From Nothophaeocryptopus gaeumannii (lineage: Eukaryota > Ascomycota > Dothideomycetes > Mycosphaerellales > Mycosphaerellaceae), in assembly GCA_031771865.1 (NCBI GenBank), contig JASISA010000023.1, positions 558,001 through 622,000 on the forward strand: DNA of 64,000 bases, in the 5' to 3' direction. The position numbers and the translations under genes are program-made. Of the stretch, positions 56,175-64,000 are shown one piece after another (within the stretch, counting starts at the first letter, position 1; each line of letters starts with the position of its first letter). The notes below the pieces were generated by a model, which saw only the letters and a program-made list of their open reading frames with translations, had not been told where the DNA came from and ran no database searches.

Positions 56175-56496
56175 ATGGGATGGTCTCTGAGCCGCAACGG
56201 AAGGGTAAAGCAAAAGACGTCCGGGTGAGTGTGAAGAATGGCTCTGGTAAAATCAATGCCATAACAAATGAAGGGCACTAGCATTCTTGGATTTCTCCAG
56301 CTTTGACTTCGTCACGATGCCTGTTCCCTGCCAGCGAGCCGTCCTACCAACCTAATAGTATAACAACCTTGACTAATATACCCTGTATTGAGTGTCCAGG
56401 ATGGCACGGCCTGCTCAAAACATCACGGCTGCCTTAAACTTCTCAATGTCAACCTCAACCCATCTATTCCACCTTACAATCTATCCTTTCTCCAGA
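56175..56496. other. Short intergenic region, GH3 promoter and leader
   Basis: The GH3 frame extends upstream to 56392, but that part reads as leader, not as a secretion signal. Nothing else was recognised. Confidence 0.4.
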
Positions 56497-57567
56497 ATGA
56501 AACTCCTCGACACCATCTTCGCAGCAATAGCAGCTCTTACAGTCCCGCAAGCCCGCGCAAGTCTCGAAACAGACATCGGCATCCACATCATCTACTCCTA
56601 CCCTGGTCCAACAATCCCACAGTCCCTGATCGATGCAACCCGAGCAGGAAAAGTCGGCGGCGTCATCTTCTACGGAGAGAATATCAAAAACGCCCCTGAC
56701 CTCCCCTCCCAGATCGAAAATCTCCAAACCGCTTATCGTTCTTCCCCCGGATATGCTGGTTTCCCGTTATTGATGGTCACGGATCAAGAAGGCGGCCTCG
56801 TAAATCGCTTCGAAGGAGGTCCTGCCATGTCCGCAAAAGCCATCGGTCTCGCAGCAGATCCTGCTGCGGCGGGTGCGCAAGCCGGGAGCACGGTAGCGGA
56901 AGTTTTTCGAAGGAACCGAATCAATGGAGACTTGGCACCTGTGCTAGATGTTTTCCGCCATCCCGGAGATTTCACAGATCGTGAACAGAGATCTTTCTCA
57001 ACTAATCCGGATGTTGTAGCCAAAGCCTCCGGACCATGGATCCAAGCATTGCAGAGAGAAGGGTTTCCTGCTACTGCGAAACATTTTCCTGGGCTGGGAG
57101 CTGCTGCTGCACAGGATAATACTGATTTGGAACCGGTTACGATTGATTTGAGTTTGGAGAAATTAAGAAACGTCGATATGAAGCCTTATGAGAATGCCAT
57201 TCGCGTGGGGGTGAAAATGGTTATGGCGAGTTGGGCGATTTATCCGGTTCTTGATGTTAAGCCCGCTGGCCTCAGCGCGAAATGGATCGAGGGAGAGTTG
57301 AGGCTGAGAATGGGGTTCAAAGGCGTGACGATGACAGATGCATTAGAGGCGGGGAGTTTGAAACCGTTTGGAGATACCGGAAGCTTGGCTGTACAGGCTG
57401 CGCAGGCCGGAATCGATATTTTGTTGGCGTCTGTGAGGGATGTCAACCAGGGACAGGCGGTTTATAGTGCGCTTCTTGAAGCTGTGAGGAGCGGTAGGGT
57501 GGATCGAAAGGAGTTCGATGCGGCCACGGCGAGAATTGTGAGTTTGCGAAGGGGATTACCGAAGTAG
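56497..57567 (+). CDS. Secreted glycoside hydrolase family 3 enzyme (NagZ-like)
   Basis: A single-exon gene of 356 residues. The ATG at 56497 was chosen because it starts a signal peptide (MKLLDTIFAAIAALTVPQARA). The GH3 N-terminal barrel follows: GVIFYGENI, FPLLMVTDQEGGLVNRFEGG (about residue 90), AKHFPGLG near 194, and the nucleophile region FKGVTMTDALEAG near 278. Only the barrel domain is present, as in bacterial NagZ beta-N-acetylhexosaminidases and their fungal relatives. The His of the KHFPGHG loop used by NagZ is replaced (PGLGAAAAQDN), so the acid/base may differ. The likely substrate is a beta-linked GlcNAc or similar sugar outside the cell. The frame is intact. Confidence 0.88.
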   Translation: MKLLDTIFAAIAALTVPQARASLETDIGIHIIYSYPGPTIPQSLIDATRAGKVGGVIFYGENIKNAPDLPSQIENLQTAYRSSPGYAGFPLLMVTDQEGGLVNRFEGGPAMSAKAIGLAADPAAAGAQAGSTVAEVFRRNRINGDLAPVLDVFRHPGDFTDREQRSFSTNPDVVAKASGPWIQALQREGFPATAKHFPGLGAAAAQDNTDLEPVTIDLSLEKLRNVDMKPYENAIRVGVKMVMASWAIYPVLDVKPAGLSAKWIEGELRLRMGFKGVTMTDALEAGSLKPFGDTGSLAVQAAQAGIDILLASVRDVNQGQAVYSALLEAVRSGRVDRKEFDAATARIVSLRRGLPK

Positions 57568-57636
57568 AGCTGAGTATGTCGAGATGCTGCTCATCAAGTT
57601 GAGATTGTAGCATTCTCCTCCACGCTTCCAACTGCA

Positions 57637-58115
57637 TCATATAGTCCTCGAAACCCGAAATGCTGATACAGCAACCAAACCCCCATCTGCCTCCTTCATT
57701 TCAACAATGTAATACCGGGTCGTCTCAAAGCATTTAGGTAGCCATGCACTTCGTTAAGCAGATACACGTCCGCCTTTCTCGTCTTGGCATCTATGTTGAC
57801 GAATATTTCGGAGATGGTAACACGGAACATTGAAAGACTGGGGAAGTGACTCCCCATGAGCTCCATCAATTGTGCGTAGCTGATGCCGAAGATGGGGTTT
57901 CGCCGCCGCGAGTGGTGCTGAGAGCAAATTCCATGGAGAGTCGCTCGAGCTTCTGTGCTGCTGAAGGGCAAAAGGTACCAGGAGTTGTAGTTGACATGCG
58001 CTCGGATGTCTGGAGCAGAAGGCTCAGAGAAGAGGGCCCTGCCATTTTCGGTTGTTAAACATTCATTCGGAGCGTGAGATTCGGCGAGATGATGTGAGTA
58101 ATGGTAAAGCAACAT
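57637..58115 (-). pseudogene. SnoaL/NTF2-like small protein, probable frameshift
   Basis: The frame from ATG 58115 to 57696 (139 codons) holds SYAQLMELMGSHFPSLSMFR, then VTISEIFVNIDAKTRKADVY. This recalls the central strands of fungal SnoaL-like (NTF2-fold) proteins of about 150 residues. Its last codons look wrong. One base over, the text TTRYYIVEMKEADGGLVAVS fits the expected final strands and ends at TGA 57639-57637. A frameshift near 57725 would explain this. The family assignment is tentative. Confidence 0.4.
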
Positions 58116-58560
58116 GTTGAGCTTCAAAAAGGAAGTGGAAGCGCCAGGAGCGCATCGTTTTGCCCTCAATTTAGACTTCAAGCCATAGCAGTGGCACACT
58201 GCCGCAAGAATCCGATTGTTTGTGAAACGTTACTCGTGGCTGTCGTGTGGCATGTCTGCCGTGCTCACCTGTTTTGATGCCACGCATAGGAAATCGGTGG
58301 TAGAAAACCAAGGATGAGAAGGAAGGGATTCTGCACAATTGCTAAGCACTATAGACGACTTGTCCGTGCGCTGATATGCGCGGCCGCAGTCGAATATGGT
58401 CCAACTTGAGCACCTTCATCATTAAGAACTAGGAAAGTGCATCATAAAGATCATTACGAAATGTAGAGCTTGGAACGTCTCACTCAAATAGTCGAACACA
58501 GCATCTCTCATCCTCTCATTGAAGTTCCCCATATCTCTTCGTTGAAGCATGTTGGTTCCT
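58116..58560. other. Intergenic region, no gene seen
   Basis: No coding text or repeat was recognised. Confidence 0.4.
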
Positions 58561-60319
58561 CTACGCCGTAGTCGTGAAGCGGCAAGTCGTCGTAGTCATT
58601 GTCGACCTAGCAAGCGTTGCCGTAATCGTCGACGTAATAGTCGTCGAGGTGGTGCTTCGTCCAAGCACAGTGAGCGTACCAGCAGCGCCCGGAACGGTCG
58701 TGAACGTAGATGTCGAAGCCGTGCTGATCGTGACGACGCTAGGGGCAGTAGGGGTTATTGTGAGGTCGCTCGTGACACCGCTAGGAGCAGCTGGGGTGAC
58801 TGTAAGGTCGCTCGTCACGGTCACGGGAGCATCTGTCGTCGTAACAGTGAGGGTTTGCAACAGAGACAGAGTGACCGTCGACATGACGATGCCGCTGATA
58901 TCAATCGTGGTAGTTGCCGCTCCCAAAGCAGCAGGTGTGACAGTCACTGTGCTAGGGAGCGGGGGGTAGGTGAAATCGGGATTGCCGCCCACTCCGATGG
59001 TCACAGTCCCACGCTTGGCTTTGCTGCCCTGAACGTGCCTGGTGCCTGAGACAAGACGAGCGCCGAGGACGTTGACGTTCGACACGGCGTTATTAGTTGA
59101 GCCCTTGAGGTAGCATTGCTTAGTGCGAGGCTTGAACGCCACACCCACACAAGCAGTAGTGGTGGAGCAGGTTGCCAGACAGCTCTTCATGTTGGGTGCT
59201 TGGAGAAGTCGGAGGTCACCACGAGGTCGATCGAGGCCGCACTCAAGCTGGAAGACGGCTCCGCTGGCGGCTGTGTAGCATGTCCCGTCCGCCCTTGGGC
59301 AGGAGTTCAGGATCTGCGGAGCGATACCATTTGGACAGCTGATGGGGCAATTTGAGATTGTCTGTGTTAGTAGTCGTCAATCGCGTTGATATCTGAGTCG
59401 TTGTTGTTGTAAATGAAGTACTGGTCACGGTAGATCCTGGGGCTTCAGATGCTGTTGATGTCACAGTGACAGTCGAGGTGTAGACGGTGCTTGTGCTCGC
59501 GGTGCCTACAGGCAGAGTGACGGTACGAGTGCTTGTGCTCGCGGTACCTACGGGCAGAGCGACTGTACGAGTGCTTGTGGCTGTCGAAGCGTCCACAGGC
59601 GAGGTGACAGTAGTCAGAGCAGACTGATTACGAGTGTTAGCCTCACATAGTGATAGATGGCATGCATGCTCTTACGGTAGACAATGTGGTCGTCGATGTC
59701 ACGCCACCGAGGATGTTTGTGACAGTGTGAGTGGCAGCTGGGACCACAGCTAATGTCGTGGTTTCTGTCGGCAGCGGTGTCGTGATGAAGAACAAATTCA
59801 CTCCAGCATGCAGATTATTTGCCGAATTGTCCGAGTTGCCATTGTCGAACCCAAGTGTGTACAGTCCAGTTGGGAGAGCATTGAGCGTGACCTCTGGGCA
59901 GGAAAAAGCGTTGTATGTGGTGAAACCGAAATCTGAATCGGTGGACGCAGGCCCAAACACTCCCAGAAGACACCTCGTAGTTGTGCCACCGGGACCAACA
60001 AGATAGGGTGTCACAAATGCAGTCGCGGTGAGAGTTACATCGTCGTCGGCTTCAGTCGCGACGCTAGTCGTCCTGGTGGCAAATCGACACACGCCGGTCG
60101 ACGTGATGGCGGTGCTAGCGGTATCTGGACTTTGTAAGCTATGTTGTGTCTCAATTCGTTGCAATGGCCATTCTTACTGGCAAAGCTGAAAGCTCCAGTC
60201 GCTGAGAGGTAATCGGAGTTCGTAGGGTCGACAGCGAACATTGGTATGACAGTATTGCCGGCGCCATCGAGCACGTACTTGGGGAGATCCGGAGAGTTGA
60301 AGCTGCATATATTGCCCAT
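58561..60319 (-). CDS. Thr-rich cell-wall-like protein with Cys-rich (PAN/Apple-like) module
   Basis: Four exons, 60319-60178, 60124-59676, 59623-59429 and 59361-58561, keep frame and give 528 residues. The N-terminal third is a folded domain (YLSATGAFSFAN, then CRFATRTTSVATEADDDVTL and FSCPEVTLNALPTGLYTLGF). A Thr/Ser-rich stalk with tandem TRTVTLPVGTASTS units follows. Next is a Cys-rich segment (NCPISCPNGIAPQILNSCPR, FQLECGLDRPRG, CLATCSTTTACVGVAFKP and TKQCYLKG) that resembles PAN/Apple modules. A long Thr/Val-rich tail (TVTVTPAALGAATTTIDISG) ends at 58561. This design is that of secreted, O-mannosylated wall or adhesin-like proteins. No signal peptide follows ATG 60319, so a first exon may be missing. 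The third donor (GTGACC) is weak, but its acceptor has a perfect CTACTAAC branch site. Confidence 0.65.
59487..59600 (-). repeat. 42-nt tandem repeat in the Thr-rich stalk
   Basis: Two full copies and a partial third start at 59487, 59529 and 59571 (GTGCTTGTG... on the plus strand). Each copy encodes a 14-residue unit with TLPVGTASTS or ALPVGTASTS. Copies differ by few bases, so the array is young or homogenised. Confidence 0.8.
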
Positions 60320-60901
60320 TATGGCAGCAGAGATGGGGAGAGAGGAAGCGAGTGAATAATTGTGACCTTGGGGACGGAGTGCTGAGATGGTCAATTAAGT
60401 TAGGTGAGAGCAGGTATATGTATACTTCTTTAAACAACCCCAGGACGCCATGAATCTCTCTACAGCTGCACGTTGGCCTCTCGACAGCCAGACGTATTGC
60501 GGAGCAGGTGGGCTCTGGCAATTAGGCTCGTGACAATATAGCTCGCTTCATTTTAGATTCCATACTTTACCTTCTTTTTTTAATACCTGGTGTATTCAGA
60601 GTCGGCATCGTCACCGATCAGTCGCGGAATAAGACGCTTCTTGTCGCTTCGATGGGGCCACCCTGTGCAAGGCAGCAACAGAGGCCCATGTGTACGGCAT
60701 ACGGAAGCGCCGTATCGCGTCGCTTTGGTCTGATAGGCTGCTATGGCGACAGTCATGCGACAGCGGCCAGTTGCGGGGCTTTCGAGGCTACTTAAAGTCC
60801 CCGTAAACCCCGTTTTTCTCAGAAAACGGTAAAATTCTACAAGTACCCCGTTCCCTCCTTCTCTGATTAAACCGCATTACTACAATTATACAATCGCGAA
60901 G
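60320..60901. other. Divergent intergenic region
   Basis: It lies between the Thr-rich gene and the following orphan gene. An AT-rich patch is near 60835-60895 (leader of the right gene). No gene was recognised. A missed first exon of the Thr-rich gene could lie here. Confidence 0.4.
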
Positions 60902-61841
60902 ATGGGAATTACAACTGTCCAGGATATCATACCTCGTTTCGAACTATGGCGAGTCAAATTTGACAAAGCGAATCCAATCGTCTTATCCTCAGAAGAACTC
61001 CGCTACAAACAAATGATTGCTGTGTTCCAACGCACCGAAAAGCACTCGAATGGCAGCGAATGGAGGCGCCAAAAAGCAGCGCAAGTACTATTGGAGATCT
61101 CGTACATCGGCGCTGAGGTCTTGTTCCTGTGCACTCAGGCGGTAAAAGTCTCCCATCTTGTCTTATTCGATGAACGGGACATGGTAGAGGCTGTGCGCAG
61201 CTGGTGGGAAAACGCACCTCCCACTCCTGGATTGACCGTTATATCCAAAAGTCTCTGGGATACGAACTCAATTTGCGACCTCATGCCTATGCGAGGAAAG
61301 AAGAGAGCTTTTCAGGACGCTCAACTGAGCCACAGTAAAACTTGCGTATTGCCTTTGGGTTCAACAGCTAAGGACCTACCAGACGTGGACGCGTCTGCCC
61401 TGCCGTTAAGCACTACAAATACTTCCGGTTTGTAGTCCATTCATCTTTCTTGTCATAGCTAATACAATCGTAGTTGTGGATGCGGTTCTACCTCCAAGTT
61501 ACGACGGACGACGTATGAAGAACAACGGACCTGTATACCACTTCGGGAAGCTGGTATTTCGCGCAGAAATTCAATACACATGTGCAGAAGCTGCAATCGA
61601 CCGCATGCCACTCGTAGGCGAATCTCTCTTCTCCGCAGTACAGAGTAGCAAACAGTGGGCTTTCGAAAGAGACGCTGGAAGTCGGCCGACCACTGATTGC
61701 CTTATCGCTCTTGTTCCAGAAAGTCCTAGTGGAGACATCGCCATTACCTTACATGTTGGATACAAAGCAGGATTAGAGCTCATCGATGCGCTGAGAATGA
61801 AGGAAGCATCTTCAACTGCGATAGCAAATGAAGAAGACTGA
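60902..61841 (+). CDS. Orphan protein, two exons
   Basis: Exons 60902-61427 and 61474-61841 flank a 46-nt intron (GTTTGT donor, GCTAATAC branch, GTAG acceptor), giving 297 residues. The first exon starts MGITTVQDIIPRFELWRVKF and is mixed alpha/beta-like, with RRQKAAQVLLEISYIGAEVL. The second holds NGPVYHFGKLVFRAEIQYTC and IAITLHVGYKAGLELIDALR. No transmembrane segment, signal peptide or known domain is visible. The exact phase fit of the splice and a long AT-rich leader support a real gene. It looks lineage-specific. Confidence 0.6.
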
Positions 61842-61945
61842 AGTTTAAGCAGGCGCTCTAAACCTTCTTAGCACAATGATTCATCCCATCAGCCATTTCT
61901 CTTTGTCCATGCGATTGACACTGTTTTCCGCTGTGCTGCGAACAA

Positions 61946-62275
61946 TCACCCTTCCTCTGCAGTTTTTGGATCTATTTGTTCAAATCTGATATACGCAGCG
62001 ATAACGCGCACTTCGTAGCCTTTCGGTACGACCATCTCTGCGTTTGTGTTCTCATGATGCTTCCAGTACGGCTCCGTTCCCGAATCAGCATTTGGATCGA
62101 ATATGCTGATAGACTTTCCTCTGCAGACAATCTTTTTCTCGCAATCGAAGGCGTCGAAGAGTTTTGCATGGATAAACTCCCATTGCCCTGATAGGGCTTT
62201 CGCACCTGTCTGAGAATCGTAGAGGTCAAAAAGAGTCAAATTCATGTGTGCCATATGAGTTACCTCGTCAGACAT
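61946..62275 (-). CDS. Small orphan protein
   Basis: A single-exon frame of 109 residues from ATG 62275 (MSDEVTHMAHMNLTLFDLYD). Middle and end read FDAFDCEKKIVCRGKSISIF and EMVVPKGYEVRVIAAYIRFE, with strand-like alternation and no low complexity. No domain was recognised. It converges on the previous orphan gene with 104 bp between stops. It could also be the last exon of a larger gene. Confidence 0.45.
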   Translation of the reverse strand: MSDEVTHMAHMNLTLFDLYDSQTGAKALSGQWEFIHAKLFDAFDCEKKIVCRGKSISIFDPNADSGTEPYWKHHENTNAEMVVPKGYEVRVIAAYIRFEQIDPKTAEEG

Positions 62276-63470
62276 AGGTGAACCGACACAGCCTCGAAGT
62301 AATATCTACGTTCAATCAGCCGAGTATCCTTGCGAATATTTGCCTGCTCTTACGCGCTTTTCTAACGCCCTGGACTTCAGATATGCTAGGTTGTCTCATC
62401 AAATGAGCCTTGGAAGGCGCGAAAGCTCGTCGACCGCGGTTATCCGGACGACTCGGCCGTGCGGTGTCGTTTGGATAGCACAGCGTATGTAGGTATAGCG
62501 AGTAGCGGCGAAGTCGATCTCAGTAGCAAAGAATGATGTGAAGCAGAATATCTAGATTTCTGGCCAAACCGAGAATCAAAGGGACTGGCATCGAGGATCA
62601 ACCCAAGTTTGCCCAACGCCCCTCCTTTGAGACGAAAACGAAAAAATCACGTGGTATATGACATCATTTAACGTTCAGTTCAGCAACCTAGGATGTCAAC
62701 AGCGCTGGCCATGAATGATACCTCAGAATATGAACGACACAGCCTGAAGCCAAACCAAGCATGAAAAAGCAGATGAGCCACAAATCGATCGGCTCGCGAT
62801 TGGGGGCCACGAGCTTAGGATGTGAGGTCGAAGAAGCAAGGCAAGCCAAGATCTGAAGGCATTGCAAATATCGAGAAATTCGGAACTTTCGGGATTATCG
62901 ATGAAGTCGGGATTCTCGGATAACCTAAAAGTTTGTTCGTCCATGCTTGTGCTCGTGTACGTCCGCCACGCCACCCAACCTCTGAATTAGGTATAATATG
63001 ATACTGGGCATGTGCATGAATGATCGTCCGATATTGACAAAGCGGGTCCACGGGCACACTGGCGAAAGGATCTGGCGCCGTCTCCTCGTCGCGTTCATTG
63101 GTATTGTGTCTTCCTGTGATGTAAGTCCTTTCCATAACCACGTTCGGACAATAAATGCTAACTGGTGTAACTTGTGGAGCTCGTGCCACGCCACGATCCC
63201 CAACCTCTGAATTATATGTGCGTTGATGCTATTGAGCATGTGCATGGACGATCACCCGATAATGGCAAGACGACTGCATGGGCACAATCTGACAGCCGAT
63301 ATGATTTGGAGCTGAGAAGACGGCACAGCTCTTCTCAATATTTATATCAGGAGGGGCATAGCCGTGTTTGAACGGAATATATCCACCATTGCCTACCACC
63401 TCAAGCGCTTCTCCACAGCAAGAGCACCACTCTTCCACTATCTCAATCCGCATCCACCAAAGCAGCCATC
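62276..63470. other. Gene-poor region with a diverged tandem duplication
   Basis: Open frames here are short or compositional. The only structure seen is the imperfect duplication listed separately. The last 100 bases lead into the ATPase gene. Confidence 0.4.
62950..63290. repeat. Imperfect direct repeat, about 220 bp apart
   Basis: Two segments share GCCACGCCAC, CCAACCTCTGAATTA, GCATGTGCATG, GATCRYCCGATA and GGGCAC in the same order, at 62965-63057 and 63185-63285. Spacing drifts from 220 to 228 bases, so they have diverged by substitutions and small indels. No terminal inverted repeats or coding content are visible. This is likely an old local duplication. Confidence 0.6.
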
Positions 63471-64000
63471 ATGCAAGCCTCTCAAGATTTTGAAACTTCT
63501 CCTAGTAGTCCTGCAACCCAGAGACCCGCTCTGGGTGCCCATCAGGATGGAATTGAATTCAATCGATTGAACACGCTGCTTGAAGCGATCTTGACCAATC
63601 TCAAAAGTGGACAAGACTCTGAAGCATTGAAGGCACCTCCATCACTAGCCTCAACTGTCACAAACAGCTCCGAGGACGCCAAAATTACGTCCCCCATGGT
63701 CAACTTCAAGGAATTGACTGAAGTGTGCGTCTTTTCTCCGACACACTGGGAGCTTAGTTGATAAATATGCAGTTGGGACAAGGTCGCCTACAAATACAAA
63801 ATCGTCGATCCAGTGACATCGCCAAAGACGCTAGATGATCACGACCACTACCTGTTCGTGGTGCGGACACGCATTGGTATGTATGTCTGTGTAGCGCAGA
63901 TCGGCAAGCGTTGAACTACTCATAGACAAGGAGAGCAACCTTCCCTCGCTGTTCTTGGACATCAAGTCTCCCGCACTGCAGCAGATGCTGTCGACCGTGC
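63471..64000 (+). CDS. AAA-type ATPase with DUF7025-like N-terminus, cut by window end
   Basis: Exons 63471-63724, 63773-63876 and 63926 to the edge, with GTGCGT and GTATGT donors. The start MQASQDFETSPSSPATQRPA is disordered. The splices rebuild KELTEVWDKVAYKYKIVDP, then HYLFVVRTRIDKESNLPSLF and LDIKSPALQQMLSTV. That sequence is the N-terminal domain that precedes the ATPase module in a large fungal group of AAA proteins. The Walker motifs would lie beyond the window, so the ATPase assignment rests on this domain alone. Confidence 0.65.

Noticed and set aside
2371..58115. Reassigned stop codons (UAR read as Gln)
   Set aside because: TAA and TAG end MET6, VTC1, PSST, TCA17 and other intact genes at normal family lengths, and the iminopeptidase stop replaces Trp, not Gln.
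1..64000. Transposons, CRISPR arrays and secondary-metabolite core genes
   Set aside because: No transposase, reverse transcriptase, long terminal repeats, spaced repeats, polyketide synthase or peptide synthetase text was found in any frame.

Overview
The window is nuclear DNA of a filamentous ascomycete. The genes are dense on both strands and carry short introns (about 50-110 nt, GTRNGT donors, CTAAC-like branch points, YAG acceptors). They encode typical fungal products: cobalamin-independent methionine synthase, Crz1, Pbp1/ataxin-2, Bud6, Vtc1, the PSST subunit of complex I and a TRAPP subunit. The F-box-like (LP-E-R-IYE) and BTB families suggest a Dothideomycete, perhaps of the Mycosphaerellales/Teratosphaeriaceae kind. 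That lineage call is inference from gene content.

Layout. 0-6 kb: an intact FAD monooxygenase, then F-box-like relics and a broken gene for a membrane-anchored or secreted acidic protein. 7-9.3 kb: a single-pass membrane protein. 9.3-16.2 kb: a long gene-poor stretch, a truncated bile-acid:sodium-symporter-like relic and a knot of four F-box-like relics. 16.6-26 kb: a housekeeping block with TRAPPC2L/Tca17, PSST, a zinc-finger protein, a membrane protein, a Pof1/NMNAT-like nucleotidyltransferase and MET6. 26-32 kb: a Ser-rich gene with an in-frame TAG, and three related BTB genes. 33-44 kb: Tctex-1 dynein light chain, VTC1, PBP1 and BUD6. 44-51 kb: a fourth BTB gene, a DUF7918-like gene, a broken proline iminopeptidase and CRZ1. 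52-64 kb: a broken ankyrin gene, a short-chain dehydrogenase, a secreted GH3 enzyme, a Thr-rich cell-wall-like protein with a Cys-rich module, orphan genes and the 5' part of an AAA-type ATPase gene cut by the window edge.

The most striking pattern is a field of gene decay embedded in healthy housekeeping genes. At least a dozen loci read as real coding sequence but carry single in-frame stops or one-base frameshifts. All four BTB paralogues show a break or a frame conflict, and so does nearly every F-box-like copy. An ankyrin gene, a proline iminopeptidase, a Ser-rich gene and a gene for an acidic protein are also hit. In-frame TAG codons in BUD6 and in the Ser-rich gene are followed by about 104 and 232 further plausible codons. 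Where a paralogue or family consensus shows the ancestral codon, the change fits C-to-T or G-to-A. No transposon, CRISPR array, rRNA or convincing tRNA was found.

Functional links are modest. Divergent pairs share promoters (TRAPPC2L/PSST, Tctex-1/VTC1, PBP1/BUD6, POF1-like/MET6). There is no convincing secondary-metabolite cluster. All exon boundaries were placed by eye from splice consensus and frame continuity.
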